This document shows positions 1 to 8,609 of a stretch of 64,000 nucleotides of DNA, in pieces. The stretch is taken from the NCBI RefSeq assembly GCF_008298015.1, contig NZ_VTPX01000011.1, forward strand, positions 62,001 to 126,000, given 5' to 3'. Origin of the DNA: Salinicola corii. Its GTDB lineage: Bacteria; Pseudomonadota; Gammaproteobacteria; Pseudomonadales; Halomonadaceae. Position numbers and translations under genes: made by a program. The notes under the pieces were generated by a model. The model was not told the origin of the DNA. It did no database searches and worked only from the letters and a program-made list of their open reading frames with translations. Position 1 is the first letter of the stretch. Every line of letters begins with the position of its first letter.

Positions 1-560
1 TGCAGACGGCGGCGGAGCGTCATCACCCGGTGGGTGAGTTGCTGCCGGAACTCTGCACGCTGGACTGCGGCAGCCTCAATTTCGGCGACATGGTCTACCT
101 CAACACCGCCGACTGGCTGCGCGAACATGCGCGGTTGATCCAGCAGGCCGGGGTCAAGCCGGAGCTCGAGTGCTTCGATCTCGGCCACGTCTGGTTCGCA
201 CGTCAGCTGGTCGAGGAGGGGCTGATCGACGGCGACCCGCTGTTCCAGCTCTGCCTGGGGATTCCCTGGGGCGCCGAGGCCGACACCGAGACCATGCTGG
301 CGATGCGCAACAAGCTGCCGGAAAACGCGATCTGGTCGGCGTTCGGCATCGGCCGCCAGCAGTTCCCGATGGCGGCGCAGTCGATGATCATGGGCGGGCA
401 CATGCGGGTCGGCCTGGAGGACAATCTCTACCTGAGCAAAGGCGTCTTCGCCACCAACGCCCAACTGGTCGAGCGTGCCGCCACCATCGTCGAAAACCTG
501 GGCGGCAAGGTGCAGACGCCGGCCCAGACGCGGGAGTCGCTCGCGCTGCGCAAGCCCTGA
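1..560 (+). CDS. cdhC: 3-keto-5-aminohexanoate cleavage-family protein, probable dehydrocarnitine cleavage enzyme (5' truncated)
   Basis: The gene enters from outside the window; the frame is open from base 3, and the GTG at 30 is internal, not a start. The visible 185 residues are the C-terminal part of a beta-keto acid cleavage enzyme (BKACE) of about 300 residues, including the ECFDLGH segment that precedes the metal and substrate site, and the [14 protein letters not shown] segment typical of the family. In pseudomonads this enzyme converts 3-dehydrocarnitine plus acetyl-CoA to betainyl-CoA and acetoacetate, next to carnitine dehydrogenase and a thioesterase. The same two genes follow here, which supports that assignment over lysine-fermentation KCE. 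The catalytic N-terminal half cannot be inspected. Confidence 0.88.
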   Translation, partial: QTAAERHHPVGELLPELCTLDCGSLNFGDMVYLNTADWLREHARLIQQAGVKPELECFDLGHVWFARQLVEEGLIDGDPLFQLCLGIPWGAEADTETMLAMRNKLPENAIWSAFGIGRQQFPMAAQSMIMGGHMRVGLEDNLYLSKGVFATNAQLVERAATIVENLGGKVQTPAQTRESLALRKP

Positions 561-712
561 GAGGAGGTTTACAAACTGCCTGCGCTCGACAATACGGCGT
601 TAAAATCGGCCTTAAAATGCTCATTTACCCCCGTGTAAACTCCGCTTTTTCGGCCGATTTTGCCTTGTCTTGTCCTCGCTCGCCGACTTTGTAAACCCCC
701 TCTAGCTGCTTG
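551..712. repeat. Nested inverted repeats between cdhC and cdhA
   Basis: Three inverted repeats share one centre. The outer arms are gaggaggtttacaaa (561-575) and tttgtaaaccccctc (688-702), 14 of 15 matching, with a further caagc/gcttg pair at 551-555 and 708-712. The middle pair is aaaatcggcc (602-611) and ggccgatttt (652-661), perfect. The inner pair is tttac/gtaaa around 623-638. The segment is AT-richer than its surroundings. It could be a small non-autonomous element, a large transcript hairpin attenuating cdhAB, or an operator array; no target-site duplication is evident. Confidence 0.6.
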
Positions 713-809
713 AACCTCTAGCGCGTCGCTCGCTTCGCCCATCGCGATCGCGCGCTCGATGCCGCTGAGCGTGCGGTTTCACATCTTTCCTTATTCCCGC
801 GAGGTATCC

Positions 810-1781
810 ATGACTACTTCCGAACTTCCCCGCAACGTTGCCGTGATCGGCACCGGCGTGATCGGCAACGGCTGGATCGCCCGGGCGCTGGCGGCCGGCT
901 GCCGGGTGACCGCTTTCGACCCTGACGCCACGGCCCCCGAGCGCACCCGCGCTTTCGTCGCGCGTGCCTGGCCGGCGCTGGAGCGGCTGGGGCTTGCCGA
1001 TGACGCCGATCCCGAGGCGCTGACCTTCGTCAATTCCATCGAGGCCGCGGTCCAGGGCGCCGAGCTGATCCAGGAGAACGTGCCCGAACGGCTGGCGCTC
1101 AAGCATGACGTGCTGAGCCAGCTCGATGCACTGGCGGCGCCGGGGGTGGTGATCGGCTCGTCAACATCCGGCATCAAGCCGAGCGATCTGCAGTCGGCCT
1201 GTACTCGCGAGCCCGGCCGCGTGATCGTGGCGCATCCGTTCAATCCGGTCTATCTGCTGCCGTTGGTGGAACTGGTCGGCGGCGAGCACTCGACACCCGC
1301 GGTGCTCGAGCGCGCTCAGGAGCAGTACGCCGCGCTGGGTATGCGCCCGCTGGTGGTACGGCGCGAGATCGAAGGTCACGTGGCCGATCGCCTGATGGAA
1401 GCGCTGTGGCGCGAGGCGCTGCATCTGGTCAACGATGGGGTCGCCACCACCGAGGAGATCGACGCGGCGGTGGTCTACGGCTGCGGTCTGCGCTGGTCGC
1501 TGATGGGAACCTTCCTGACTTTCCATCTGGCCGGCGGCGACGGCGGCATGCGCCATATGCTGCACCAGTTCGGCCCGGCGTTGAAACTGCCGTGGACCAA
1601 GCTGGAGGCGCCGGAGCTGACCGAGGAGCTGATCGAGAAGGTCGCCGATGGCTGCGAGCATCAGGCTGCCGGACGCAGCGTCGCCGAGCTCGAAACGCGC
1701 CGCGACGCGTTTCTCACCGAGCTGCTCGAACTGACCCAGAAATATTGGCCGGAGGCCGAAGGGCTCCAGGGCCGAATTTGA
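810..1781 (+). CDS. cdhA: L-carnitine dehydrogenase (3-hydroxyacyl-CoA dehydrogenase family)
   Basis: NAD-dependent oxidation of L-carnitine to 3-dehydrocarnitine, the substrate of the upstream cleavage enzyme. The 323-residue protein has the N-terminal Rossmann motif VIGTGVIGNGWIA (about residues 9-21), the ENVPERLALK segment and HPFNPVYLLPLVE motif (about residue 142 on) of the 3-hydroxyacyl-CoA dehydrogenase fold, and the family's C-terminal helical domain. Length matches known carnitine dehydrogenases. The ATG at 810 is chosen because GAGG lies five bases upstream; the upstream in-frame GTG at 759 would add 17 non-conserved residues. The thioesterase gene follows 17 bases downstream, so the two are surely co-transcribed. 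Confidence 0.92.
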   Translation: MTTSELPRNVAVIGTGVIGNGWIARALAAGCRVTAFDPDATAPERTRAFVARAWPALERLGLADDADPEALTFVNSIEAAVQGAELIQENVPERLALKHDVLSQLDALAAPGVVIGSSTSGIKPSDLQSACTREPGRVIVAHPFNPVYLLPLVELVGGEHSTPAVLERAQEQYAALGMRPLVVRREIEGHVADRLMEALWREALHLVNDGVATTEEIDAAVVYGCGLRWSLMGTFLTFHLAGGDGGMRHMLHQFGPALKLPWTKLEAPELTEELIEKVADGCEHQAAGRSVAELETRRDAFLTELLELTQKYWPEAEGLQGRI

Positions 1782-1798
1782 TCAACGAGGCGCATCTG

Positions 1799-2272
1799 AT
1801 GAACACGATGTCGGACGATCCGTTGTTCAACACCCGGGTGGAGGACGCCTGGGTCGACTACAATGGCCACATGAACGACGCCGAGTACGCGCGCGTGTTC
1901 TCACTGGCGGTGGAGGCGCTGATGGAGTGTATCGGTCTCGACGAGGCCGGTCGCGCCGAGCACGGCTACACGATCTACACCCTTGAGACGCATCTCTGCT
2001 ATCGCCAGCAGGCGCATCGCGGGGAAGCTTTGGCGATCGCGGTGACATTGCTCGACAGCGATGCCAAGCGCCTGCACGTGCTGTTCACGCTGACCAACGC
2101 CGACGGCGATACCCTGGCGACCAGCGAACAGATGCTGATGGGAATCGACGTGGCCGGCGCCCGCCCCGCGCCGTTCCCCGAGGCGGTAACCGCCAAGGTG
2201 GCGACGCTGCCTGCCGCGGGGAACGAGTGGCCGAGCGCCGCCGGGCGACGCATCGGTATCAGAAGGGGCTAG
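1799..2272 (+). CDS. cdhB: Hot-dog thioesterase, probable betainyl-CoA thioesterase
   Basis: A 157-residue acyl-CoA thioesterase of the 4-hydroxybenzoyl-CoA type. The motif WVDYNGHMNDAEY (about 18-30) carries the aspartate used for catalysis in this family. Its place directly behind carnitine dehydrogenase matches the pseudomonad cdhCAB cluster, where it releases glycine betaine from betainyl-CoA. In some relatives it is fused to the dehydrogenase; here it is separate. The start at 1799 has an ACGAGG ribosome binding site eight bases upstream; a second ATG at 1808 is possible. The C-terminus (RRIGIRRG) is typical. Confidence 0.88.
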   Translation: MNTMSDDPLFNTRVEDAWVDYNGHMNDAEYARVFSLAVEALMECIGLDEAGRAEHGYTIYTLETHLCYRQQAHRGEALAIAVTLLDSDAKRLHVLFTLTNADGDTLATSEQMLMGIDVAGARPAPFPEAVTAKVATLPAAGNEWPSAAGRRIGIRRG

Positions 2273-2287
2273 GCACCGGAAGACCCG

Positions 2288-2307
2288 GGCGTCAGTTCCC
2301 TGACGCC
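2288..2307. terminator. Hairpin between convergent cdhB and dioxygenase genes
   Basis: A perfect 8-bp stem (ggcgtcag / ctgacgcc) closes a TTCC tetraloop and overlaps the stop codon of the dioxygenase. It sits in the only 19 bases between two convergent genes, so it could end transcription from both sides. No U-tract follows on either strand, so efficiency is uncertain. Confidence 0.5.
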
Positions 2308-3545
2308 ACTGACGAGGCGACCCGCGCCCGGCGCCGGGCGCGATACAGCATGCGCAGGCGGGAGCGGGCCTCGTCGCGTTCCAGATAGCATCCCTGTAGC
2401 CATCGACTGCCGCCCTGGCTGACATCGAAAGCGTCGCGAGCGTGGAGCAGACGGCGGTTGTCGAAAATCACCAAATCACCCGGGGCATAGCTGAAGCGCA
2501 GCGCGAATTCAGGCTCGCGCAGCAACCGTTGCAGCGCCATCAGCGCTGCGTAGGCGGGTTCGACGTCGTCGAACGGCGCCATCAGCGGGCCGCGCAAGAA
2601 ATCCGCGATGCGGACTTCATTAAACTCGCCCCGAGCATCGAGCTTGATCATCGGGTCGAACCAGACGTAGTCGCTGGTCTTGGCGGTATTGGCATAGCAC
2701 CAGCGCACCCGGGTCAGGGTCGCGAAATGGGTCGGATGGCTCTCGCGGAGCGCCTCGGCCACGGCGAATCCGTCCATCATGATCGCCTCGCCGCCGACGG
2801 TATCGTTCTCCAGGCAGTGCAGTAGCTGAAGGCCCGGCTGGTACTCCCGCGTCGGCAGATCGACGTGGGGCGGCAAGGCGATCGAGGTATAGGCGTTGGA
2901 GTCCGGGTCCGGCTTGGCGCGGACGTCGAATAGGTGGCCGAAATTGGTCGGTCGTGGTGGGCCGATACGCCGTGCGATGACATCCAGGCTGCCGGGGTCG
3001 GTGGGCAGATTGCGCAGCCTGACCAATCCTTCACCGATAACGGCTTCCAGCGCTTTTTCCAACAGTGGATCGGTACTGGTGGCGTCGTGTTCGGCGTCCA
3101 TCCAGCCGCTGGCGTCGAGCGTGGTCGGCTCGCTGCGCTCGGCGCCACGCCAGTGTGTCGTGGCCACCAGCGGGGCTTCGGCGTCTGTTTCGTTGTCGTA
3201 GTCGTGGGCGCGCAGCCAGCCGGGATGAAACGACAGGCGGCGTCGCTCGGGCAGGAGCTCGAGCGTGACCGCGCCGCCGGTCTCCAGTCGGGCTTCACCG
3301 ATGGTTGGCCACGCCTCTAACTGGGAGAGATCGAGAATCCGTTCCCGTGTCGCCAGGTTGACCGTACTGTCGTCGGCGGCGTTCTCGCGCAACCAGATGC
3401 TGTGGTAGCGGCTCTTGCGGCCATCCTGCCAGTCGATCGTCAGTTGCCTGTCGTCGTGGGATATACCGGTGATGGCATGATCGACCGGCCAGGCATCGAA
3501 ATCCGGCGTGGCGGGAAGTGACCGTGGGTCAGAGGTGGCTGACAT
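2292..3545 (-). CDS. Gamma-butyrobetaine dioxygenase family protein (2-oxoglutarate, Fe(II))
   Basis: Hydroxylates gamma-butyrobetaine to L-carnitine, feeding the adjacent carnitine pathway. The 417-residue protein has the N-terminal domain of this family (about 25-115), a TauD-type double-stranded beta-helix with the iron triad H227-x-D229 (PPHVDLP) and H368 (RRLLHARD), and an arginine near 381 for 2-oxoglutarate. Start chosen at the ATG at 3545, with GGAG upstream; a longer in-frame extension to 3674 runs into the neighbour and is not conserved in character. Oddity: the cysteines that normally bind zinc after WLR-N are absent (WLRENAADDS). Substrate could be another betaine, but context favours gamma-butyrobetaine. 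Confidence 0.85.
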   Translation of the reverse strand: MSATSDPRSLPATPDFDAWPVDHAITGISHDDRQLTIDWQDGRKSRYHSIWLRENAADDSTVNLATRERILDLSQLEAWPTIGEARLETGGAVTLELLPERRRLSFHPGWLRAHDYDNETDAEAPLVATTHWRGAERSEPTTLDASGWMDAEHDATSTDPLLEKALEAVIGEGLVRLRNLPTDPGSLDVIARRIGPPRPTNFGHLFDVRAKPDPDSNAYTSIALPPHVDLPTREYQPGLQLLHCLENDTVGGEAIMMDGFAVAEALRESHPTHFATLTRVRWCYANTAKTSDYVWFDPMIKLDARGEFNEVRIADFLRGPLMAPFDDVEPAYAALMALQRLLREPEFALRFSYAPGDLVIFDNRRLLHARDAFDVSQGGSRWLQGCYLERDEARSRLRMLYRARRRARVASSVASGN

Positions 3546-3636
3546 GAAGGGCTCCGAATACGTTGCTACGGTGGTTGGCTTCAGCGTGGCGGATGACCCG
3601 GTGCCGAGATTGCGCTTAAGCGCCATTTTGTTGAGG

Positions 3637-4635
3637 TTATTGGCCGTGATTGGCATCTGGCGCTGGAAGCCCATCGGGGCGTCGCGAAGCGCTCGGAGGT
3701 ATACCGTATTGCTGGCGATAGGCGCGGGAAAAGCTCGAGGCCGAGCCGAAACCGCATGCCAGGCCGATACTCAGAATGTCACGGTCGGTCTCTTCGAGCA
3801 GGTGTCTGGCCCGATCCAGGCGTAGTTCGAGGTAGTAGTCCCGTGGCCGCCGGCCCAGTTCGTCGAGAAACAGGCGCTGAAGCTGGCGCATGGAGAGGCC
3901 GATTCGCTCGCTCACCGCAGTCATCGACAGCGGTTGTTCGAGGTGGCGTTCCATCAACGCGACGGCGTCCACCAGCGGGCGGCGATGCGTGCCCAGGCGT
4001 TTCGCCAGCGGCAAGCGCTGATGATCCTGGCGCGGACGCAAGCGGGCGTGGATCAACTGCTCGGAAATGTCGTCGGCCAGCCCCTGACCATGGCGACCGG
4101 CGATCATGCTCAGGGTCATGTCCATGGCCGCAGCACCACCGGCACAGGTGAAGCGGCGCGCGTCGATCTCGAACAGCGATTCGACCGCATCCAAGGTGGG
4201 AAAGCGTTCACGGAAGGCTGGCAAGCTCTCCCAATGCAACGTCAGGTGGTGGCCGTCGAGCAGCCCTATTTCCGCCAACAGCAACGGACCGGTATCGATG
4301 CCGCCAAGCAGGCAACCTTCGCTGGCCTGGCGGTGCAGCCACTGGGAGAGCCTGCGCGGCAGGCCGCGCTCCGGTTCGAAGCCCGCACACACCGCCAGCG
4401 TCGGCAGGGAGGGGGCATCGACCAGACCGCAATCGACGAGCAGGGTCATGTCGTTGCTGGCAGTCACGGGCTGGCCATCCTCGCTGATCAACGTCCACCG
4501 ATAGAGCTCACGGCCGGCCAGCCGGTTGGCGATTCGCAGCGGCTCCACGGCGGCGAAGAACGCCATCATCGAGAAGCGCGGAATCAACAGGAAACCCACG
4601 GGTTCTGGAAGTGGTCCCACGTAGTCCTGGCGCAT
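3637..4635 (-). CDS. cdhR: GlxA-family transcriptional regulator, CdhR-like
   Basis: 332 residues: an N-terminal DJ-1/PfpI-like domain (about 12-195) that usually binds a small amine or its derivative, and a C-terminal AraC-type DNA-binding domain (about 225-320) with two helix-turn-helix segments (MTAVSERIGLSMRQLQRLF, then ILSIGLACGFGSASSFSRAY). This architecture is that of the carnitine, glycine betaine and choline regulators CdhR, GbdR and SouR. Lying next to the carnitine genes and divergent from 4754 onward, it most likely activates cdhCAB and the dioxygenase gene in response to carnitine. Effector is inferred from context only. Confidence 0.82.
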   Translation of the reverse strand: MRQDYVGPLPEPVGFLLIPRFSMMAFFAAVEPLRIANRLAGRELYRWTLISEDGQPVTASNDMTLLVDCGLVDAPSLPTLAVCAGFEPERGLPRRLSQWLHRQASEGCLLGGIDTGPLLLAEIGLLDGHHLTLHWESLPAFRERFPTLDAVESLFEIDARRFTCAGGAAAMDMTLSMIAGRHGQGLADDISEQLIHARLRPRQDHQRLPLAKRLGTHRRPLVDAVALMERHLEQPLSMTAVSERIGLSMRQLQRLFLDELGRRPRDYYLELRLDRARHLLEETDRDILSIGLACGFGSASSFSRAYRQQYGIPPSASRRPDGLPAPDANHGQ

Positions 4636-4662
4636 GAATTGTCACTCCGTGATTACAAAATA

Positions 4663-4706
4663 GAACAATGATTTTGTTCGAGTTTTTCCAGTTTCATGAG
4701 CTCATG
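4663..4706. promoter_or_regulatory. Two palindromes in the cdhR / HAD divergent promoter region
   Basis: The 118-base region between two divergent genes is AT-rich and holds two exact dyads: gaacaa-N5-ttgttc (4663-4679) and catgagctcatg (4695-4706). Both are plausible operators, for the GlxA-type regulator or another factor, but neither matches a consensus I can name. Confidence 0.5.
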
Positions 4707-4753
4707 GTGACAAAAAAAAGCGGAACGAAACACTTTGACCAAGGATCCAAGAC

Positions 4754-5458
4754 ATGCAAACACCGGTACTGGCTTTCGATGTGTACGGGACGCTGGTGGA
4801 TACACAAGGCGTCGTCTCCACGCTCCGCTCCCGGCTCGGCGAGGAGGCGTCCCTCTTCGCCGGCCGCTGGCGCGACAAGCAGCTCGAATTCGCTTTCCGC
4901 CGGGGGTTGATGGGCGCCTACGCCGATTTTTCCCAGTGTAAACGGGAAGCGCTGGATCTGGTCGATCAGGAGTGGGGCTCCCGCTTCGGCGAGGAGTTCA
5001 AGCAGAACCTGATGATGGCCTATCGCCGCCTGCCGGCTTTCAGCGAAGTGCCCGCCGCGCTCGAGCGGATTCGCGGACTGGGCGTGCGCTGCGTGGCGTT
5101 CTCCAACGGCAGCCGCCAGAGCGTCGAGCTGCTGTTCGACAATGCCGGATTGCTGGCGATGTTCGACGATATCATCAGCGTCGAGGAAGTACGGCGTTTC
5201 AAGCCCGACGCCGTCGTCTACGCACACCTGCGTCGACGCACGCATAGCCGTCCCGACAATACCTGGCTGGTCTCCGGCAATCCTTTCGATATCATCGGCG
5301 CGCGCTACGCCGGGCTGCGCGCGGCGTGGATCCAGCGCAATCCCAAAGTACCGTTCGAGCCCTGGGGGGATCCTCCCGACATGATGGCGCCCGACATGGA
5401 GGCGCTGGCGGACCAGTTCCAGGCAGTTCTAAAGCGCGAGGGGAAGCTCCAGCCCTGA
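4754..5458 (+). CDS. Haloacid dehalogenase type II family hydrolase
   Basis: 234 residues of the L-2-haloacid dehalogenase branch of the HAD superfamily. Motif I is FDVYGTLVD with nucleophile D9; motif II is FSNGS (about 116-120); the motif III lysine lies in RRFKPDA; motif IV is SGNPFDIIGA. Family members hydrolyse 2-haloalkanoates with inversion, though many are uncharacterised phosphatase-like or defluorinase enzymes. The start has AAGGA nine bases upstream. It is divergent from the GlxA-type regulator, so it may belong to the same regulon; nothing in the sequence settles its substrate. Confidence 0.8.
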   Translation: MQTPVLAFDVYGTLVDTQGVVSTLRSRLGEEASLFAGRWRDKQLEFAFRRGLMGAYADFSQCKREALDLVDQEWGSRFGEEFKQNLMMAYRRLPAFSEVPAALERIRGLGVRCVAFSNGSRQSVELLFDNAGLLAMFDDIISVEEVRRFKPDAVVYAHLRRRTHSRPDNTWLVSGNPFDIIGARYAGLRAAWIQRNPKVPFEPWGDPPDMMAPDMEALADQFQAVLKREGKLQP

Positions 5459-5514
5459 AGCGTCGGGACTACCGTCTAACGGCATGAACGCGGGAAACTG
5501 GCTACGCTGCGAGT

Positions 5515-6885
5515 ATGGCTCATTCGACGGGTGGTATTCGCAAATTCCCGACGCGGCGTCAGCGCTGCGTGGGCTGGCTTGCCTGCCTTCTGGTAGGCGG
5601 GCTGGTGGCCATGGCGGCATTGGCGCAGTCTTCCTCCGCCCCGCAGGCGCTGGTGCTTACCCTCGATGATGGCATCAACCCGGCAACGCGGGACTACGTC
5701 GAGCGCGGTATTCGACAGGCCGAATCGATGGGGGCCGAACTCTTGGTCGTCGAGCTCGATACCCCCGGCGGCCAGGTTGAGTCGATGCGTCGACTGGCCC
5801 AGTCCATACTCGCCGCCGAAGTGCCGGTCGCGATCTATGTCACGCCGAGCGGGGCCCGCGCGGCCAGTGCGGGAACCTATCTTCTCTACGCAAGCCCGAT
5901 AGCGGCGATGGCGCCGGGCACCCATCTCGGTTCCGCCACGCCGGTCACCTTGGGCGGCGACATCCGAGACGATGCCGACGGCGAGGCGATGCGCCGCAAG
6001 GTGGTCGAGGATGCCGTGGCCACGATACGCGGATACGCACTACGCCATGGACGCAACGCGGACTGGGCCGAACAGGCGGTGCGCGAGGCGGCCAATCTGG
6101 GCGCGCAGGAAGCACTCGATCGCAACGTCATCGATCTGGTGGCCACCGATCTCGACGACCTGCTGGCGCAGTTGGACGGCCGCCCGGTGACACTGGAGAC
6201 CGGCACGCGCACGCTCTCCACCGAGAGTATCGAGATCGTTCGGGAAATGCCCGACTGGCGTACCTCGCTGCTTTCGTTCATTGCCAATCCCACCATCGCC
6301 TACGGCCTGCTGCTGATCGGCTTCTACGGTCTGGTGTTCGAACTCGCCAGTCCCGGCACGATCATTCCGGGCGTGGTCGGCGGTATCAGCCTGTTGCTGG
6401 GGTTGTTCGCCTTTCAGGTGTTGTCGATCGATCTGGCGGGGCTGGGACTGGTTGTGCTCGGCCTGGCCATGATCGTCGGCGAAGCCTTCCTGCCCAGTTT
6501 CGGTGCGCTTGGGGTGGGCGGTATCGTCGCCTTCGTGATCGGTTCCATTCTGTTGATGGACGAGGCCAACAGTGCAGTGGCTTGGCCGCTGATCGGTGGC
6601 ACGGCGCTGGTGGCGGCCGGCTTCCTGCTGTGGGGAGTGATACGCCTGATGGGGGTGCGTCGACGCATCCCGTTGACCGGTCGCGAGGAGCTGATCGGTG
6701 CCGATGCGGTGGCGCTGGGGGATTTTTCCGCCGGGCGCGGCAAGGTGCTGCTGCACGGCGAGCGTTGGCGGGCGCGCGGAGAAGCCCGAATTCACAAGGG
6801 CGACAAGCTGCGCGTGACGGCGCTGGACGGATTGACCGTCAGCGTCGAACCGATCGGCGTCGCGTGCCCGCCGGCGTCGACCTGA
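5515..6885 (+). CDS. NfeD-family membrane serine protease (ClpP-class) with OB-fold tail
   Basis: 456 residues: an N-terminal hydrophobic signal or anchor (about 20-36), a ClpP-like protease domain with the Ser-Lys dyad S118 (AASAGTYL) and probable K162 (MRRKVV), four or five transmembrane helices (about 260-375), and a C-terminal soluble NfeD OB-fold (about 380-450). Full-length NfeD proteins cleave hydrophobic C-termini of stomatin partners. The next gene, 63 bases on, is exactly such a stomatin, giving the standard two-gene operon. Likely role: membrane microdomain or envelope quality control. The upstream border with the dehalogenase gene is only 56 bases. Confidence 0.88.
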   Translation: MAHSTGGIRKFPTRRQRCVGWLACLLVGGLVAMAALAQSSSAPQALVLTLDDGINPATRDYVERGIRQAESMGAELLVVELDTPGGQVESMRRLAQSILAAEVPVAIYVTPSGARAASAGTYLLYASPIAAMAPGTHLGSATPVTLGGDIRDDADGEAMRRKVVEDAVATIRGYALRHGRNADWAEQAVREAANLGAQEALDRNVIDLVATDLDDLLAQLDGRPVTLETGTRTLSTESIEIVREMPDWRTSLLSFIANPTIAYGLLLIGFYGLVFELASPGTIIPGVVGGISLLLGLFAFQVLSIDLAGLGLVVLGLAMIVGEAFLPSFGALGVGGIVAFVIGSILLMDEANSAVAWPLIGGTALVAAGFLLWGVIRLMGVRRRIPLTGREELIGADAVALGDFSAGRGKVLLHGERWRARGEARIHKGDKLRVTALDGLTVSVEPIGVACPPAST

Positions 6886-6948
6886 AACCGATGCCCGACG
6901 CCCGTCGCGAGGACGGTGCGGAGGGCTGTCCTGCAGGAAGGAGACGAG

Positions 6949-7728
6949 ATGATGTTCGCCTATCTGGTACCCGTGGTACTGCTGATTCTGCTGCTGCTGG
7001 CGTCGGTCCGGATCCTGCCGGAATACCGCCGTGGCGTGGTGTTCTTTCTGGGCCGCTTCCAGGACGTCAAGGGGCCGGGGCTGTTCTTCCTGATCCCGGT
7101 GGTCCAGAAGATGCAGGTGGTCGACCTGCGCGTGATCACCATGGACGTGCCGGAACAGGACGTCATCTCGCAGGATAACGTCACCGTGCGCGTCAATGCG
7201 GTGCTCTATTTCCGTGTCGTCGATCCGGAGCGGGCGATCATCCAGGTCGAGAACTACGTCAACGCCACCAGCCAGCTGGCGCAGACCACGCTGCGCTCGG
7301 TGCTGGGCAAGCACGATCTCGACGAGATGCTCTCCGAACGCGACAAGCTCAACGACGATATCCAGGAGATCATCGACACCCAGACCGAGGCCTGGGGGAT
7401 CAAGGTCGCCAACGTCGAGATCAAGCATGTCGATCTCGACGAGAGCATGATCCGGGCGATCGCCCGTCAGGCCGAAGCCGAACGCGAGCGCCGCGCCAAG
7501 GTAATCCACGCCGAGGGCGAGCAGCAGGCGGCCGAAAAGCTGGTCGAGGCGGCCGACATCATGTCGCGCAATCCGGCGGCGCTGCAGCTGCGTTACCTCC
7601 AGACCATGAGCGACATGAGCAACAAGAACGCCTCCACCATCGTCTTTCCGCTGCCGATGGACATCATGGAAGCGTTCAAGACAATGAGGGGATTCTCCGG
7701 GGCGGCCGCACCGAAAGACGACGGTTGA
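6949..7728 (+). CDS. SPFH-domain / stomatin-like membrane protein
   Basis: 259 residues: one N-terminal hydrophobic segment (about 4-20), then the SPFH domain with [13 protein letters not shown] and [10 protein letters not shown], then an alanine- and glutamate-rich coiled coil (about 165-210, [20 protein letters not shown]) and a short polar tail. Bacterial stomatins oligomerise on the inner membrane and are partners of NfeD proteases; the partner gene lies directly upstream. Two adjacent ATG codons (6949 and 6952) stand 5 and 8 bases after AAGGAG; either may be used. Confidence 0.9.
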   Translation: MMFAYLVPVVLLILLLLASVRILPEYRRGVVFFLGRFQDVKGPGLFFLIPVVQKMQVVDLRVITMDVPEQDVISQDNVTVRVNAVLYFRVVDPERAIIQVENYVNATSQLAQTTLRSVLGKHDLDEMLSERDKLNDDIQEIIDTQTEAWGIKVANVEIKHVDLDESMIRAIARQAEAERERRAKVIHAEGEQQAAEKLVEAADIMSRNPAALQLRYLQTMSDMSNKNASTIVFPLPMDIMEAFKTMRGFSGAAAPKDDG

Positions 7729-7808
7729 TCGACGCCGGCGGACGCTGTCCGCCGCGACGCCAGCGTGTATCCTGAGGTCATCTTCAGCCGCTTGAACCGG
7801 AGTCACGC

Positions 7809-8513
7809 TTGGCTACGTCACAATCCCTTTCGTCATACCCGCCGTCCGCCCTCGCCATTTTCGATCTCGACGACACGCTGCTCGACGGCGATTGCACCCA
7901 TCTCTGGCTCGAATGGATCATCGAGTGCGGCTGGGTCGCCGATGGGGAGAGCCTGCTGGAACAGATGCGCGCCCACGACGCGCAGTACCATGCCGGTACG
8001 TTGGACATGACCGAGCATCTGCGTTTCACGCTGGCGCCGCTGATCGGTCGCTCCCGCCGCGAGGTGCGTGAACAGGTCGAAGCCTTCGTCGAGGCCAGGG
8101 TGCGCCCGCGCCTGATGCAGGAAGGCGTCGCGCGGCTACAGGAACACAGTCGCAAAGGGCACGCCACGCTGGTGATCTCTGCCTCGATGCATCATCTGGT
8201 CGCGCCCATCGCTGCGGTCGTCGGTGCCGACGGCACGCTCGCCACGCTGCCCGAGTTCGACGCCGACGACCGCTTCACCGGCGAGCCGACCGGTATCCAG
8301 ACCTACCAGCGCGGCAAGCTGGACGCCTTTGCCCAGTGGCTCGATGCTCACGACACCGGGTTTGCCGAGGGCTGGGAGACCTGGGGCTACAGCGACTCCT
8401 ACAATGATCTTCCGCTGCTTGAATTCGTCGATCACCCTCACGCCACTCAGCCGGACGAGCGCCTGCGCAAGACCGCCGACGCCCGCGGCTGGCCGATCTT
8501 GCGGTGGCGCTAG
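7809..8513 (+). CDS. HAD-IB family phosphatase (SerB-like)
   Basis: 234 residues with motif I FDLDDTLLDGD (nucleophile D19, acid/base D21), motif II VISAS, the conserved lysine in YQRGKLDAF, and motif IV YSDSYNDLPLLE. This is subfamily IB, which includes phosphoserine phosphatase and lysophospholipid phosphatases. The helical cap (about 35-110) is longer than in SerB, and the family is commonly annotated only as HAD-IB hydrolase. It starts at TTG: GGAG lies six bases before it and no ATG is suitably placed. It is likely monocistronic. Confidence 0.85.
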   Translation: MATSQSLSSYPPSALAIFDLDDTLLDGDCTHLWLEWIIECGWVADGESLLEQMRAHDAQYHAGTLDMTEHLRFTLAPLIGRSRREVREQVEAFVEARVRPRLMQEGVARLQEHSRKGHATLVISASMHHLVAPIAAVVGADGTLATLPEFDADDRFTGEPTGIQTYQRGKLDAFAQWLDAHDTGFAEGWETWGYSDSYNDLPLLEFVDHPHATQPDERLRKTADARGWPILRWR

Positions 8514-8609
8514 CGATGCTCGGGGTGGCGTGATGCGGACCAATCAATCGGGCCGATTGAAATAACTCATGGCTGCACGCCATTGCGGCGAAGGTAACTG
8601 GGGTGTATC

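Noticed and set aside
3546-3674. Longer form of the gamma-butyrobetaine dioxygenase
   Set aside because: It would overlap the regulator gene by 38 bases, and the ATG at 3545 has a proper ribosome binding site and fits the family length better.
6040-7806. A very long open frame (588 residues) opposite the NfeD and stomatin genes
   Set aside because: It is histidine-, arginine- and glutamine-rich in the manner of antisense frames in high-GC DNA and covers two clearly real genes on the other strand.
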